DNA of 64,000 bases from Przewalskia tangutica (taxonomy: Eukaryota; Streptophyta; Magnoliopsida; Solanales; Solanaceae): positions 74,329,548-74,393,547 of the forward strand of contig CM056726.1 of assembly GCA_029844215.1 (NCBI GenBank), read 5' to 3'. The notes under the pieces are model-generated. The model was not told the DNA's origin. It was given only the letters and a program-made list of their open reading frames with translations, and searched no databases. Numbering within the stretch: the stretch's first letter is position 1; each line of letters opens with the position of its first letter. Of the stretch, positions 11,764-24,488 are shown one piece after another. The position numbers and the translations under genes are program-made.

Positions 11764-12345
11764 CTACAGATATTGATCATTATGTTGAACGCGGCCTTGC
11801 TGAGACTGGATGATGTATTGATTTTGCTGCATTATATATTGGGTCTGTTGAAACAGTTGATCCAACCTCCCCACTGGTGACTCAATAGCCAAAGAGGGTG
11901 GCTGACTGTTCTGTCCAGGGTCATTCTTCTCAGCTGTGGTGGGCTCCTCCTCTGTCACTCTCTGTCGGCGCTTGGGCTGGCGGTGGCTGCTCTCACCTGC
12001 AGGGGCCAATGGTACCGGGTCCGAGTATCCATTCACTATCACTCGAGTGATAGGATTTTTTACTCGTCCCTTCGTATAATTGCCGCTTTCGGGTACCCCA
12101 TTATGAGCACATAATGCAATGATAAATGACACATGCCCTAAACAAGTTGTAGTTGTCAGTCGGCAGGCATGTGAATGCTATGCTCTCTTTGATAGCTTGA
12201 CCAACATCTACCGTGAATACATTTATTATGGTGTACACCAACTTGATACAGTCTGTTGGTATATATGAGAAGTGTGTGGATGGTATCAAACGAGCACTTA
12301 CGAAGTATAGTCATGCCCGAGCAACCTTGTTGAATTGACACCGAT
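11764..12345 (-). pseudogene. Putative plant transposon protein, C-terminal remnant, frameshifted
   Basis: Reading the minus strand from about 12345, frames give VARAWLYFVSARLIPSTH, then a segment with SYIPTDCIKLVYTIINVFTVDVGQAIKESI, then after a frameshift near 12105 MSFIIALCAHNGVPESG. This order (W-x-F-x-x-x-R-L-I-P-S-T-H, then V-D-V-G, then I-x-A-L-C-x-x-x-G-V-P) is the pattern of the putative plant transposon protein family found in Athila/Tat-related retrotransposons. The tail is basic then Gln-rich. At least one frameshift separates the two halves, so it cannot make the full protein. Its cellular function is not established. Confidence 0.7.
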
Positions 12346-13430
12346 GCATATATTTGGGCTCATTGTAATCAAGTCGACCTGACATTCTCAAATAAAACTT
12401 GACAATCATTATGCTACACTTGCCATTAAATCACACCAGCGAGGCCACAAAAACGACTTCATCATTCATATCATCATATTGCACATCTAGTCATAAAGAA
12501 AAAAAAAGATAAATAATGTCAAACAGTAGAAATTATAAGTTTTAAAAAATAATTAGAAAAGATATAAAAATAACATTACATTTCTCAATTTCCTCCAAAT
12601 CTTTCAAATTTTTCTTCTACATCTAATCAAAAGTGTTATAAAAATTAACATTACCTAGAATTTTTCAAAAAAATAATATGGAATCGGTCCATTCTGGACC
12701 GGATCATTCCGGGCTTTACCCAGACCGGAAAACCGGAATCTTATACAATGAAGGACCGGGGACTAGACCGGAATGCTCCGGTCCAATTTAAAAATGTACA
12801 CTCTATTCAGCACAAAAAATCAACTTCCAATGTCCAAATTCGGTCCAATTTTTAGAAATTTTCAAATTTGAATTATCGATTCAGCAGCCCGTTTTGTCAT
12901 TTATAAAACCCAAACCTTAAGAAGTATGAGGTACGATTTTTAAAGAGAAAAAGGAGTCCAAAACAGTCTGAGTCCCAAATAAGGTTTAAAAATCATTTTT
13001 TGGTTTCAATCTATTTGAAGTACAAAATCAACCCATTTTTCTTTTAAATTCTAAAGTTAATCAAGTTTAGAAAATATCATTTATGGCGATTCTATTCTAA
13101 ACGATGTACGTATCATTTGCCTATCCTATGTTCGTAACTATATGGGTTCCAATAATATACAAAGTATTTGTTGTTACATATAATACATATACATATAAAA
13201 TAGAAAGTGAAAGAGATTGATTTTAGGATGATGGGCCTACCGAAACTTACCAGTTGGCTATTTTCACCCATAAGCCTTCAATGCACAATTATAATTCTAT
13301 CGGAATCGATAAAAAATGTTTTGATTTGTCCTTGGCCTAATTGGCTGGAAGAATGCGAAAGAGGCCCAACAGGGCCTATTTTAATTAAGACGGCAATGAG
13401 AAGAAAAGGGAAATGAGAAGGGAGTTACAA
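12346..13430. other. Unassigned AT-rich spacer
   Basis: About 1.1 kb with no supported gene. The left few hundred bases may be the upstream coding part of the plant-transposon ORF, too decayed to read. A hairpin-forming sequence is at 12695-12785. Confidence 0.5.
12695..12785. repeat. Inverted repeat rich in CCGG
   Basis: Left arm TGGACCGGATCATTCCGG and right arm CCGGAATGCTCCGGTCCA are complementary at 17 of 18 positions, with about 55 bp between, which holds further GACCGG/CCGGAA pieces. This resembles the sub-terminal GACCGG-rich ends of some plant hAT elements or a small foldback element. Confidence 0.65.
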
Positions 13431-16400
13431 AGTATCTAAAGCTAATCATATGCAAATTAAAGTGTATAAGCAACCCCATATAAATAAAATTCAAGTTAAA
13501 CATTGAAATCAATCCAGGTCGACCATGACAAGAAGAAGCATGCAGTTTGGCTCACCCAAATTTATAACACAAGAAAAAGGCAAGTAAGCAGAAGACAAGA
13601 TCTATGGGCCAAGCCCAAATGTTACAATCATGCAAAGAGGACAAAATGGTAACAAAAATGGGCTAGGCCCAACATACATTCATAGTGCAAGATATGAGTG
13701 ATATACCAAATATACATACATCTATACACTTGATATACTAACTATTCCAGGTGTACAAGTTATTTATAGGATGTGTATATCAACATTTTTACTTAGCTAC
13801 CGGTCAATTGGTCTTATCAACCATATGTTCTGTTATAATCAGATATCAGGACACATCAGGACAACATTAAATGCATCAGGATTAAGGCATGTAGGTATGT
13901 GATAACCTTCCAATACTCCTAATGTCCAAACAAATATGGGAGAAAACCAGTTCATACAAAGCATGGGATTATGAGCAAATTACCAAAACCAAATCAGGAC
14001 CTTACACCAACTATTTTAGATATAGGGCAACATTCAATGCATCACATACATCTCATGATAAAGGAGGAAATATAGAGTCTTATGCATGATTTAGACTTAA
14101 CACAACAAACCAGATAAGATTTCAAAACCTAAGCCACTATTCCAAACCTCATTTCACATATGCAGACACTCAACTTGACTTTTTTAACTAGCCTTTTAAA
14201 TGAAACAAATATGATTCTAGTTACCCTTATCTTTAGACAAGTTACAGAACTAGACATTTATCACAGCAATTCAGGTTTTCGGACTTCATCTCAATAGGTA
14301 TTAGACTAAATGACTGAGGCTTTAAACTAACAGTTTCAACATGGATGTGCATATAGATGCAAACAAGACCTTCAATATGACATATTGACTCAATTTCATA
14401 TCTTGAGGTTCTTAAGTCCCAAACTCATATAACCCAAACTAAAGTGCTGATAGACACTTTGACTGGTCTCAGATCCATAAAGAAGGTCATGACATGATTA
14501 AATGATAGATGAGGCTAAGACAGGTGAACTAAAATAAACTAGGGACAAATATAAGCATAAACAATGTCACATTAGAGTATGCTGGTAACTATATGGCATA
14601 AACATCAGTAGGGATGCTAAGGTAGACATTGCTAATTAACACAATACCATCATGCTATCATTTTATAGTTTTAGAAGCAAACACATACATAGTTTAGAAT
14701 ACACAAAGCAATACTGATACAAATAGCAGGTTCACATGACACCAATTCTAGGATGACATATTTTAAAGGTTATTCTGAACTTGATCAAGTTTAACTCTAA
14801 CAAACAAATAACATAAGCTGGTCGTTCTATTAGTCAAATAAGCACTTTAAATCACATTTCTTAGATACTACACCCATGCTAACCCCAACAGGTACATGAT
14901 TTGGTAAGAACTTAGACCACAATAGATTTATCAACATTCAAGAAACATATTGAATTCATAACCACCTCAATATGCACTAGAATTAGCAAAACACAAGCCA
15001 AAACAGATTCATTAGCATTTAATTACATTTTGAATTCATAACCACCTCATTTTAACCACTTAACACATATTTTACACAGATATTATAACTTATTGGGCTT
15101 ACACACAGCCAAACCAAGATTTAACCATTACAAGGGTCATCATATTAACTTAAACAGCCCATACAAGTCTAAAACAAACTTCAATTAGACAAACTTAGGA
15201 ATCATATGAACTACATATGCTTTAGATCCTAAACTAGTTCAGAATAATCATGATAGGAACTTAGACATCCCATATATAGCTAAGATAAACTTCAAACAAA
15301 CATATTAAACATTCTTTAGCTTAAATCTTTATATAATTAGAACAAGCTTCATACTCACATATTAGGCATTCTTTAACTTAAAACATCTTCATATAATTAG
15401 AACAAGCTTCATACTCACGTATTAGGCATTTTAAATCAGTCTATATAACCAAATAGGTTTTAAACTATCATATTGAACATTACATTGCCTAATCAGTCTG
15501 TATATGGCTAAACTAGTCTAAAATATCCATACTAATCAATATGTATCTATTATAATATCACATACTTAAACTAAATCTACTGAAAATAAAAAAAAATAGT
15601 GACAAGGAAATGGAAATACCTTGTATGGAGGCAGCCAAAAGGGTGAAGGGTAAGCTTGTTCTTCCTTCTCCGCACCTCAAACTCGCTAACACACACAAAA
15701 ATGATGGGTATAGTTGTGACGATCAACTTAAGCTAGATTACGATTCCACACTTTGATCCCAAGTTAATAAAAACTAATCGGATTTAACTCAAAAAATGGC
15801 TCTCAAATGTGAATGCCAGAGATTTCGAATTCAGTCCGGGATAAGATTTTTTTTAACTTATCAAAACTTTGTTCAACTTCTGAAAACTTTTTGAAAATGA
15901 AGAATAGAGGGTTAATTTATAGGATTTAACGGAACCTTAGAAGACCCAATGGATCGATGTTGGAGGACTCACTTTGTGGGGGGGGAATCCCCCCATATGA
16001 TTCTCAACCAATGAAAATTCACTATTTGAAATCAGAATGAGACAAGAATCATAAAACGATCGCAGAAAAAGCAAAAGGAACACTGAGGTAGCCTCAACTT
16101 GGGGTATGAGGTACGTAGGGGTGGTGGAAAATCAGAGGATAAGGGTAAGGGACATTAATGCCCTTACCCCTTTTGGACGAACCAAGCTGAGGCAAAAAGA
16201 TATACAGTTTGACCTTGACATTCTTGGCAATGGCGGGAGTACGGCTAGGGTTTCAAATGATATGGGCTTTGCCCTTTTGTCCGCTTTTGTTATGACTTGG
16301 GCAGGGTCATGGTACTTTTGGACCGGACCCGATCATTTAAAAAAAGCAAGAATTGCCCCAGATGTAATTTCACATTAAATATTACCTTAATGTGGCAACC

Positions 16401-16740
16401 TTTTAAATTAACTAATGACTAAAATGAGTTTAAATATAATCAAATTAAATAAATAGTTTCAATTTGAGCCTAATAGAAATTTGGATGTTTAAATACGCAA
16501 AACTAGAATGAAATAGATTAAAATTGAGATGTAATTCCAAATATCCTATCCAATAACACAATTCTCCAAAATTTGACTAAGCAGAATATTAATTTCTTTA
16601 AATTGAGAACTTTGCACAGTTATCTTTTAAAAAATTCTGAAATTACAATTAATGATCAATGTAATGTGAAAATAAGACATGATATACAATAAATACACCA
16701 GATGATGATTTTGTCAAATGAAATGACAAAATATTCCTAG
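13431..16740 (-). mobile_element. Possible Tat/Ogre-like LTR region, unresolved
   Basis: No coding frame is supported over 3.3 kb. It is uniformly AT-rich with plant noncoding texture. On the minus strand a TATA-like CCTATAAATTAACC lies at about 15912-15925, and a G/C palindromic stretch GGGGGGGAATCCCCCC is near 15978. Its place, left of the Tat-like 3' region and minus-strand pol, suggests the 3' LTR of that element. I could not fix either edge. Confidence 0.3.
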
Positions 16741-18109
16741 AATAATTTTGTAAAATCATGTTCGTCTTGTAAAAGGTATATTTCACTCCGTCTGTGACTC
16801 GGGAAATTTGAACCATTGTGTAAGGCACTTTAGGAAGTTACTGCTCGGTGACTTCAATTTCAATCGTCACAGTTCCCGGCCATTGAAATCTTTAAAGGTT
16901 GATTGTCGAGTGTTGAGAATAAAGTAGGAGCTAAGATACCTCTGAGGAGATAGAATCATTACTAGAGGAAGTCATCCGTATGGACTTCCCAAAAAATGAT
17001 TCGTTGCCGAAAGTTGAGGCTTTACTTTAACTGTTCCTTTCTCAAGGGTCTTCTTTCGCTCCTCTCACATTCGTTCGAGTTATCGATCAGTCACAAAAGG
17101 TCACATGCCCAGCTTTCTTTTCTCTTGCATGCGCCTTCGTTCCTCTCCTTTTAGGCGAGCTACCTTCGTTCCTCATTAATTCAAATCAAAGGTAGTTTAC
17201 TTGCTTACTTGTTAGAGTAAGGAAGCGACATCGGGAAGGGATAGGGATAATTTTCGGTATAGCTTTTGCCATATTTTATCATCTCGTAAATATGAGTTGC
17301 ATCCGTTTTCTTGTTGTCACGCGCATCCGTTTTCTTGCTCTTTCTACCGCGCAATAGAATTTGGATGTCCCATATAGGTGCTTTGGTCTATTCCACACAT
17401 TTAACTAAGAATAAGAACAAAGGATTTCTAAATTTGAAAAAAAAATCAAGTCATCAACGGAAAGAGAGGGATTCGCGGTTCCTAGTGTCAGTCAATCAAG
17501 ATTCGTCATTGGAGGGTAAAAGTTATATTTCACTCCTGGGTTTCCTACATATCTCAGGTTACATGATAATTCAGGCCATTTATAGTTCGATGCAATTGAA
17601 CTTCTAGGAAACATGTAAAGTAAAACAAAAGGCCCCAAAATCTGGTAGTTCCGAAATGAGTTTGTTGGAATGTGACTAATCTTCGGATATTGAGATGGCC
17701 TATATATCCTCGCTTTTTGGGAATCATGTCACTTGTAGTTCATCTCGATGGCCCGAAAAGGGTATTCCTTATGTGGAAATCCCATTGACGGTTATGAAAA
17801 ACCTTTCCGGTGCATGCCTGATCGGTCACAGGATTTTTCTAAAAACAAAAATCTTCAGGATTTGAGAGCAATTTCGGTACGGATTGATATTCAAGCTCAT
17901 GAATAGAGAGCTTAACTTTTGTTGGTACATTATTTTGACCGGTTACCGAAGAACAAGTTTTTTTGTTTGCTCCACTCGCACCTGGATTTAGTTTGCTTGC
18001 TTGCTTCCTCTAGTAGCTTTCAGCCTGTTTCAATATGCTAGGATATGACGTGTTGACTATTTGTATTTAAAATACATTCGCGACTTTGTTTGTTGTTCCC
18101 TCTTAGGAG
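16741..18109 (-). other. Tat/Ogre-like 3' untranslated region, left part
   Basis: About 1.4 kb without a supported ORF. It lies between the presumed LTR and the minisatellites. The assignment is by position only. Confidence 0.3.
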
Positions 18110-18655
18110 ACTATTCTTAGTAGGTGACACTTTCGATACCGTATGACTCGTATGACCCCTTTGGTTGAACGTTGTTTGAACGGATGCCTCTTTTGAAACT
18201 ATTTGGCTCGTATAATTATGTTGACTTGAGTAGATGCCACCTTCGACATCGTCTGGCTTGTATGACTCCTTCAAATGAATGTTGCTTGAGCAAATGCCCA
18301 TTTGACACCGTTTGGCTCATATAACTCTATTGACTTGTGAGGATTCCACTTTGGACATTGTATGGCTTATGCATATTTTTTCTGAGCGGATTCCACTTGC
18401 TGCATCATTTGGCTCATGTATTTTTATTGAGAGGATGCCACTTCTGACAATGTCTATCTCATTTATTTTTGTTGAGCGAATGCCATTTGCGGTATCATCT
18501 GGCTCAAGCATTATTTGTTGAGCGGATGCTACTTCCGACACCGTCTAGCTCGTGCATACTTTTGTTAAGCGGATGTCACTTCAAACACCATCTGGCTCGT
18601 GCATTTTTTTAGCGGATGCCACTTCTAAAATCGTATGGCTCGTGTGTGAATAGCT
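18110..18655. repeat. ~52-bp degenerate minisatellite, about 10 units
   Basis: Repeated core GAGCGGATGCCACTTC followed by YGACACCGTCTGGCTCGTG and an AT-rich spacer with TTTTTGTTGAG. Units vary from about 46 to 60 bp and are strongly diverged, indicating an old array. Confidence 0.85.
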
Positions 18656-18677
18656 CTCTCGACAGTTTGTATGATTG
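18656..18677. repeat. First unit of the 29-bp array, left of the hAT-like insertion
   Basis: CTCTCGACAGTTTGTATGATTG matches the units that continue at 19382, showing that the array was split by the insertion. Confidence 0.65.
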
Positions 18678-19381
18678 TAAGGATGGAAATGGGTGTTTGG
18701 TTGGATTTGGTTGGCTGAAAATGGTTTGAATAAAAATGGGTTGAATTTCAACCTACCCATATTTTATATAGGTAAATATGGGTTGGGTGATAAATGGGTT
18801 GATTGGTTATGGGTTAGCACATAATATATAAGTGTAATATTATTTCAAATGTAATGTTATAATGCTTTATCAAATTATATGTAAAAAATTCGGCTGACAA
18901 AAGGGGGGTGTGGGGGGAGGGTAATAGTAGTGGGGTGGGTGTTATTAATGGTGAATGTGGGGGAGTTGGAAGGGAGGGAGAGTAATAAGTGGCATAAAGA
19001 TATGTGGAGTGTTGGGAGTAGGGGTAGGGGTGGGGGTGGTGGGTTGGGTAGGTAGGGTATGGGTCCAAGTAGTGGGGGTATGTGTAGGTAGTGAAGATTA
19101 TGTTAGGGTTGGGGGGTGTATTGATGTATTTTTTATCCATAAGAAAAATGTTTTCCCTCAAATTTATATTTTCTCATATTTTGAGAAAAATGTGTTGTTA
19201 TTAGGTCTAGTGAGTCACATATATGTGTACCCAAATTTTATCCATATTTGACCATATTTTAATGAATGAAAAGGAGAATTGAATCCCATAATTACCCACC
19301 AGAAATATAAGTGACTCAATACACTAAAATGTGGATTGAATGGGCTGAGTCTCTAAATATGATCTCAAATTTCCATCTCTA
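18678..19381. mobile_element. hAT-like non-autonomous insertion (704 bp)
   Basis: Ends TAAGGATGGAAATGGG and, on the other strand, TAGAGATGGAAATTTG, matching at 11 of the first 13 bases. Flanking 8-mers are TATGATTG and TATGAATG (7 of 8 identical), the duplication length of hAT superfamily elements. It splits a minisatellite unit. There is no transposase. The interior has a G-rich segment at about 18898-19110 and repeated ATGGGTTG-type words near the left end. Confidence 0.65.
18898..19110. repeat. G-rich low-complexity tract
   Basis: GTGGGG/GGGTAGG-type simple sequence with several G-runs on the plus strand, inside the hAT-like insertion. The apparent Pro/Thr/Tyr-rich minus-strand frame here is a by-product of the composition. 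Confidence 0.85.
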
Positions 19382-19850
19382 TATGAATGGCCCTCTCGGG
19401 AGTTTGTATGAATGATCCTCTCGGTATGTATTTTATATGAGTGACCCTCTTGGCAGTGTTTATATGAGTGACCCTCTTGACATACAGTTTGTATAAATGG
19501 CCTTCTCAGCATACAGTTTGTATGAATAGCCCTCTTGGCATGCAGTTTGTGTGCATGCAGTTTGTGTGAATGGCCCTATCGGCATGCAGTTGTATGAATG
19601 GACCTCTCGGCAGTGTTTGTATGAAGGCCCATCTCTGCATGAAGTTTATATGAATAGCCCTTCTCCGCATGCAATTTATATGAATGGACCTCTCGGTATG
19701 CAGTTTGTATGAATGACCCTCTCGGCCTGCATTTTTATGAATGGCCCTCTCAGCAGTGTTTGTATGAACGACCATCTATGCATGCATTTTGTTTGAATGG
19801 CCCTCTCGTTATACAATTTTACAAATATGCCCCTCTCGGATGGATTGTAT
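19382..19850. repeat. ~29-bp minisatellite, about 15 units
   Basis: Units read TATGAATGGCCCTCTCGGCA followed by TGCAGTTTG, with lengths from 24 to 31 bp. It is diverged. It is separate in sequence from the 52-bp array at 18110. Confidence 0.88.
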
Positions 19851-21039
19851 TTCTTTCGCCCTTTATGCCGGTTGTGACCCTCTCATTCATATTTTTGTTT
19901 TAAATGATTCTCTTGACATGATGGCGATATTCATGTCTGTGGTTTTCATGGATCGGTTGTCATCTTCCGGTGTTGGAGCTTCTTCTTGGTTGTACCTGTA
20001 TCATTCATGAACAAATAAATTAATAGAAAAGTCGGATGTCCTCCTAATAACATTTATTTGGGGACCTACAAACACAAAACATTTATTAGGTCTTATGAGG
20101 TTGATCTGTGTTGTCGATTCCCGCATCGTTATTTATGCTTTTCTAGTATCGACCCCCTTTTTGGGCTCCGTTATTATGTGAGATGAAATTTAAAATAGAA
20201 TTTTGAAAAACTTAACTGGAAAATGTCGATCATAAAACATTTTTTCCAAAAACTTTGGTATACTTAAAGACAACGTGTAATGTCACAGTATGTGCATTTT
20301 GAGTGAGACTCTCTAATTTCCCTTAGTGCTCTAGGCGTGCTTTTGCTTAACCTCGATGAAATTTTTGAGATGGTTGCAAGTTATCTTGTAGCGAACTCTA
20401 GTATCAAATTACTGCGATGGAATTTTTGAGTTTCTCTAAAATATTATTCCCTATTTGAATTTTTCAGACTTGTTGACTCTTGTACCGGTGTTGTCGGTAA
20501 AGTTTTTGAGATCTTCTCAAACATTGTGCCCTAGTTTGAGAATTTGGATAGGCAGATACTTTGTCGGATTTGTTGGTGGAATTTTTGGGGTCCTCTAAAA
20601 AACTCTTCCTAGTTGCATGTTGAGATCTCTGTACTTTGCGAGACGATCCTTCGGATCCTTATGTCTCAAAGGCTTCCTAAGGGTTTTTTTGGTTTTCGGT
20701 TGGTGCGATAGAGCTCAAAGAGCACCTACGTATCTCATCTTGGGAATAAGATCAAATGTAATTCAGAACAAAGATGGTTGATTTTTATAATAATGCAATC
20801 GAGTCCTGAATGGACACCTACGTATCCCTCTTTAGGAATCAGGTCATCCCGTAGTTCATATTATAAGGAAATGTCATTTATTTTTCTACTGCGATTACAA
20901 GTAGAAAATGCAATTACAAGAAAAGAAAATGTGATTGTATGAAAAGATAATGCGATTACATGTAATGAGCGATTGCAAACTGAAAGGTATGTCCTCAAGC
21001 GTAATATATCTTGATAGTGTTTGAGTGGATTGCCTCGGG
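19851..21039 (-). other. Tat/Ogre-like 3' region, right part
   Basis: No ORF is supported. Two diverged copies of a phrase containing ACCTACGTATC (near 20728 and 20818) occur here; this phrase is familiar from noncoding parts of plant Tat/Ogre elements. A loose repeat of GGAATTTTTGAG/GGTCCTC-type words is at 20410-20600. The sequence resumes at 24788 after the solo LTR. Confidence 0.4.
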
Positions 21040-21774
21040 TTACTTGTCACGCCCCGAACCCGGGCATGGATCGTGCCTACCAGGCACCTTCTACCTTAAC
21101 AACTAAGCAAATCATGAATTTAAATAACACCCTTTTTTTTTTAAAACCAACATACGTTCAAGGGCAAAGCCGACAAGGCTGCCATATAATATACATGAAA
21201 AAAACACTACACTGTACATGAGTCTAATCCCACATATGAATACAGACCTCTAAGAGTTATACTGAACTATGACGGGACAAGGCCCCGCCGTACCCATAAC
21301 TGTACAAAAGCACATCGAAAGAACTTATACCAAAAAGATAAACTCCGAACGAAGGAGCTATCCAAAACTCTGAGCGGTCCTACACACTGCCGATCACCAA
21401 ACAACAGACCTAAACTGCGGCATGAGCGCGGCCCGAGTCGGTCGACGAAGAATGTACCAAGTATGTGAAGCGATGAAATCGTAATGAAATCATAACGATC
21501 TAAACAAAGCAGAGACATGTATGATAGCCAACCTACGATTACCTGATACATATGATCATATCACGTCGAGGGACGCATGCCTCAAAATCATTACTAAAAT
21601 ATAACCATGGGTCTCACGCCCATAATATCAATCATGCGTGGAATCCTTCCTCACCGCCGATCCATGATAATCAAATTACAAGACACCGTGCCTTACTAAC
21701 AATGAGAGTAAATAGTAGTATACTTACAATATAAACTAGGAAGCTCACGATCAGCGGGACCACCGCGCGATGTC

Positions 21775-21975
21775 ATTAAGCAATCCTACTCACGGGACTA
21801 TTTCACCCGCGTAGGTCGCGTGGACCCGCGTGAGGTATTCCTCGCGTGGGACTATTTCACCCGCGTAAGCCCTTACGGACTCGTGAGGTATTCTCGCGTA
21901 GGTCGGACCGCCCGTATGGGACTATTTCACTCGCATAAGCCCTTGCGGACTCGCATGAGGTATTCCTCGCATTGT
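21775..21975 (-). repeat. Degenerate short tandem array in LTR (GGGACTATTTCACCCGC type)
   Basis: Reverse-orientation form of the cassette at 1505-1665, with repeats of GGGACTATTTCACCCGCGTA and GTGAGGTATTCCTCGCG. Confidence 0.75.
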
Positions 21976-22082
21976 GGGTAGCAAATCCACGGAATATGCA
22001 AATGCCACAAACCCGGGGAATAACCCCGAAATGAATGATATACCACTAGCACACAACCGGCTATTACCAGCACACATAGGCA

Positions 22083-22494
22083 ATGCTCAATTAAACAAGC
22101 CAAAGTACTTATCAAGGCACACATGAAATAATTCTCAATTAATCAAGCCAAAGTACTTATCAAGGCACACTTAGACTAATTCTCAATTAATCAAGCCAAA
22201 GTACTTATCAAGGCACACTTAGAATAATTCTCAATTAATCAAGCCAAAGTACTTATCAAGGCACACTTAGACTAATTCTCAATTAATCAAGCCAAAGTAC
22301 TTATCAAGGCACACTTAGAATAATTCTCAATTAATCAAGCCAAAGTACTTATCAAGGCACATTTAGACTAATTCTCAATTAATCAAGCCAAAGTACTTAT
22401 CAAGGCACACTTAGAATAATTCTCAATTAATCAAGCCAAAGTACTTATCAAGGCACACTTAGACTAATTCTCAATTAATCAAGCCAAAGTACTA
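22083..22494 (-). repeat. 48-bp minisatellite with 96-bp higher-order period
   Basis: Nearly identical 48-bp units: TAATTCTCAATTAATCAAGC then CAAAGTACTTATCAAGGCAC then ACTTAGAM. The variable base alternates strictly, AGAC then AGAA, across successive units. The latest amplification therefore copied pairs. The first unit or two on the left are more diverged. Confidence 0.95.
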
Positions 22495-24297
22495 CGTACG
22501 TACATTCTTTTCAAAAGACTCCTTTTTATGTAATACCCCAAGATACTAACACCCGTAGTATCAAGGTGTGTCTATTTTTCAAAGTAAGTTACTACACTCT
22601 TAGAAAAGTCATTTCAAAGCTTGAAATCAAGTAACTTCAAATTTTCACAATCAAGGCATCTTATGCCCATTAATCAAAATAGACAACTTTCTAAACCTTC
22701 CATAAATCCGTTATAACCAACTTCCCATAAAGTCGTTATAACCCTTTATGGTTTTTAGACAATTTCATTCTTTTTATAACCAAGAGACTTATACTTAAAA
22801 CCAAGTATCACAAACTTTCAAATCAAGTTTCTTAACTTTCAAAAATACTTCGAGTCTCTTAATATATAGAAAACAAGTTTCTTCTACTTTTAAACCTTAA
22901 GTAACTCACACCTTTAAAACAAGTTACTTCTCTTAAATCATGTCATTTCTCCTCTTTTAAAACAATTAAGTAAATCACTCATTTGACTCCCCTAAAGTCA
23001 TTATAATGACCTTTAGGTTTTGGAACTAAGGCACTAGCCAAAAGGTTTGGAAACCACTTCCTTTTCAAGACTCTATGTACTTTAAGTAAAATACTTCCAC
23101 TCTTTAAGATCCAAACTTCACTAAGGCAATGGATTATACAACTTACAATTTAAACATCAAAGTACAATCAAGGAAGTACATAGAACAAATTCTACTTTAG
23201 GCAATCCAAATACAACCAAGGAATGGATCATTTAAGGAGTAGGAAATACTTTCTTTATCTTAAGGAATCATGCTAGAAGAGGAGATAATTCACATACCTT
23301 TTCGCTAAATCCACAAGCTGCCGAATCGCGTGCGTAGAAGTGTCAACCTATAATGGTCACAACAAGACTATCAACTTCTAGTCTCTAACGTAGAATAATA
23401 CTAAGTGTATGGTCTCTAATTCTACGAAAAATCGGGCAGCACTTCCTTTGTTTCTACTCACTTTGCCACCTTTTTCAAGGCCGAATACAATAACCAACAT
23501 GCCACATTTAAGGCTCAAAACAACAACCAAACAAAGGGGATTACACGCCTTACAATACGTGTAAAATTCTGCCCCACAATTAATACGAAGTAGTTCCATA
23601 TTCAAGCCATTCTCGGCCAACAACAACCAACAATTCAAAGTCTTTTCCAATCCTTTTCCAATTCCAAGTTCTAAGGTCTAACATGTTATATAGTCATAAA
23701 CAACTTCAACAACTACAATTTCCTTCTTTATACAACATGCGACGACTTAAACTAATAATCGACTTGAATTGTAATCTTAAAGCTAAACATGATAGTTTTC
23801 GGATTAGGGTTCCAATAGTCAATAAACTTATCAAACCTTATACTAAATACCACATGCTTGCTAATATCCATAACTACAACAATAAGTAAACCTTAATTGC
23901 TAAAACGACAAGATTATACCTTTACAAGCCCTTAAAAATTCCAAGATTCAAAGTCGCTCCTTAGCAAATTCTTAGCTCCTTTCCTTATGTTCCAATCCGC
24001 TCCAAGCACTCCTTAGAGTCCTATGAAGAACCCATCTTCAAGTTCCAACTTCAAAGTTGAAGAACTTCTTAAGTTTCCGCCTTGCGACTAATACGAAAAC
24101 GTCGTTTTTCCGCAATCTTTCTATTGAGATATCCTTATAATACCCTTAGGGACCTTGGGTTTAAGTCTTGTGGCTAATGGATCAAAACTACAAATTTTTC
24201 TTGTGGAAGCTAGGGTGAACCCGAGAGCACTTAGTGAAGAACAAGAGTGTGTGATTTTTTTCTAAGTGTTAGAAGAGCTTGTCTTGCACTTGCTTAG

Positions 24298-24306
24298 TAT
24301 ATATAA
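24298..24306 (-). promoter_or_regulatory. LTR TATA box
   Basis: TATATATAAC region read on the minus strand, about 485 bp from the LTR start, equivalent to the box at 3014. Confidence 0.55.
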
Positions 24307-24482
24307 CACAATTGAGGGTTTAGATTGCAACACATGAGTGGCTAGGATGAGTTTCACTAGGATCAAGCCCAAGTGGCAAGTTGACTTGGTCAATTATATC
24401 AAGCTTTGAAGACTTATCTTCTACCATGGTCAATGACCATTCTACCCTTACTAATTTCGACCAAGACCAAGTGTGGGGGTGC

Positions 24483-24488
24483 CACGTG
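24483..24488 (-). promoter_or_regulatory. G-box CACGTG in LTR U3
   Basis: GGGTGCCACGTGTCGCCC on the plus strand, the exact reverse context of the G-box at 2831. Confidence 0.55.

Noticed and set aside
18814..19161. 115-codon Pro/Thr/Tyr-rich frame on the minus strand
   Set aside because: Low-complexity G-rich tract on the opposite strand. It has no domain and sits in a short non-autonomous insertion.
22083..22494. Regularly spaced repeats resembling a CRISPR array
   Set aside because: Units abut without unique spacers, and the DNA is a plant nuclear retrotransposon LTR.
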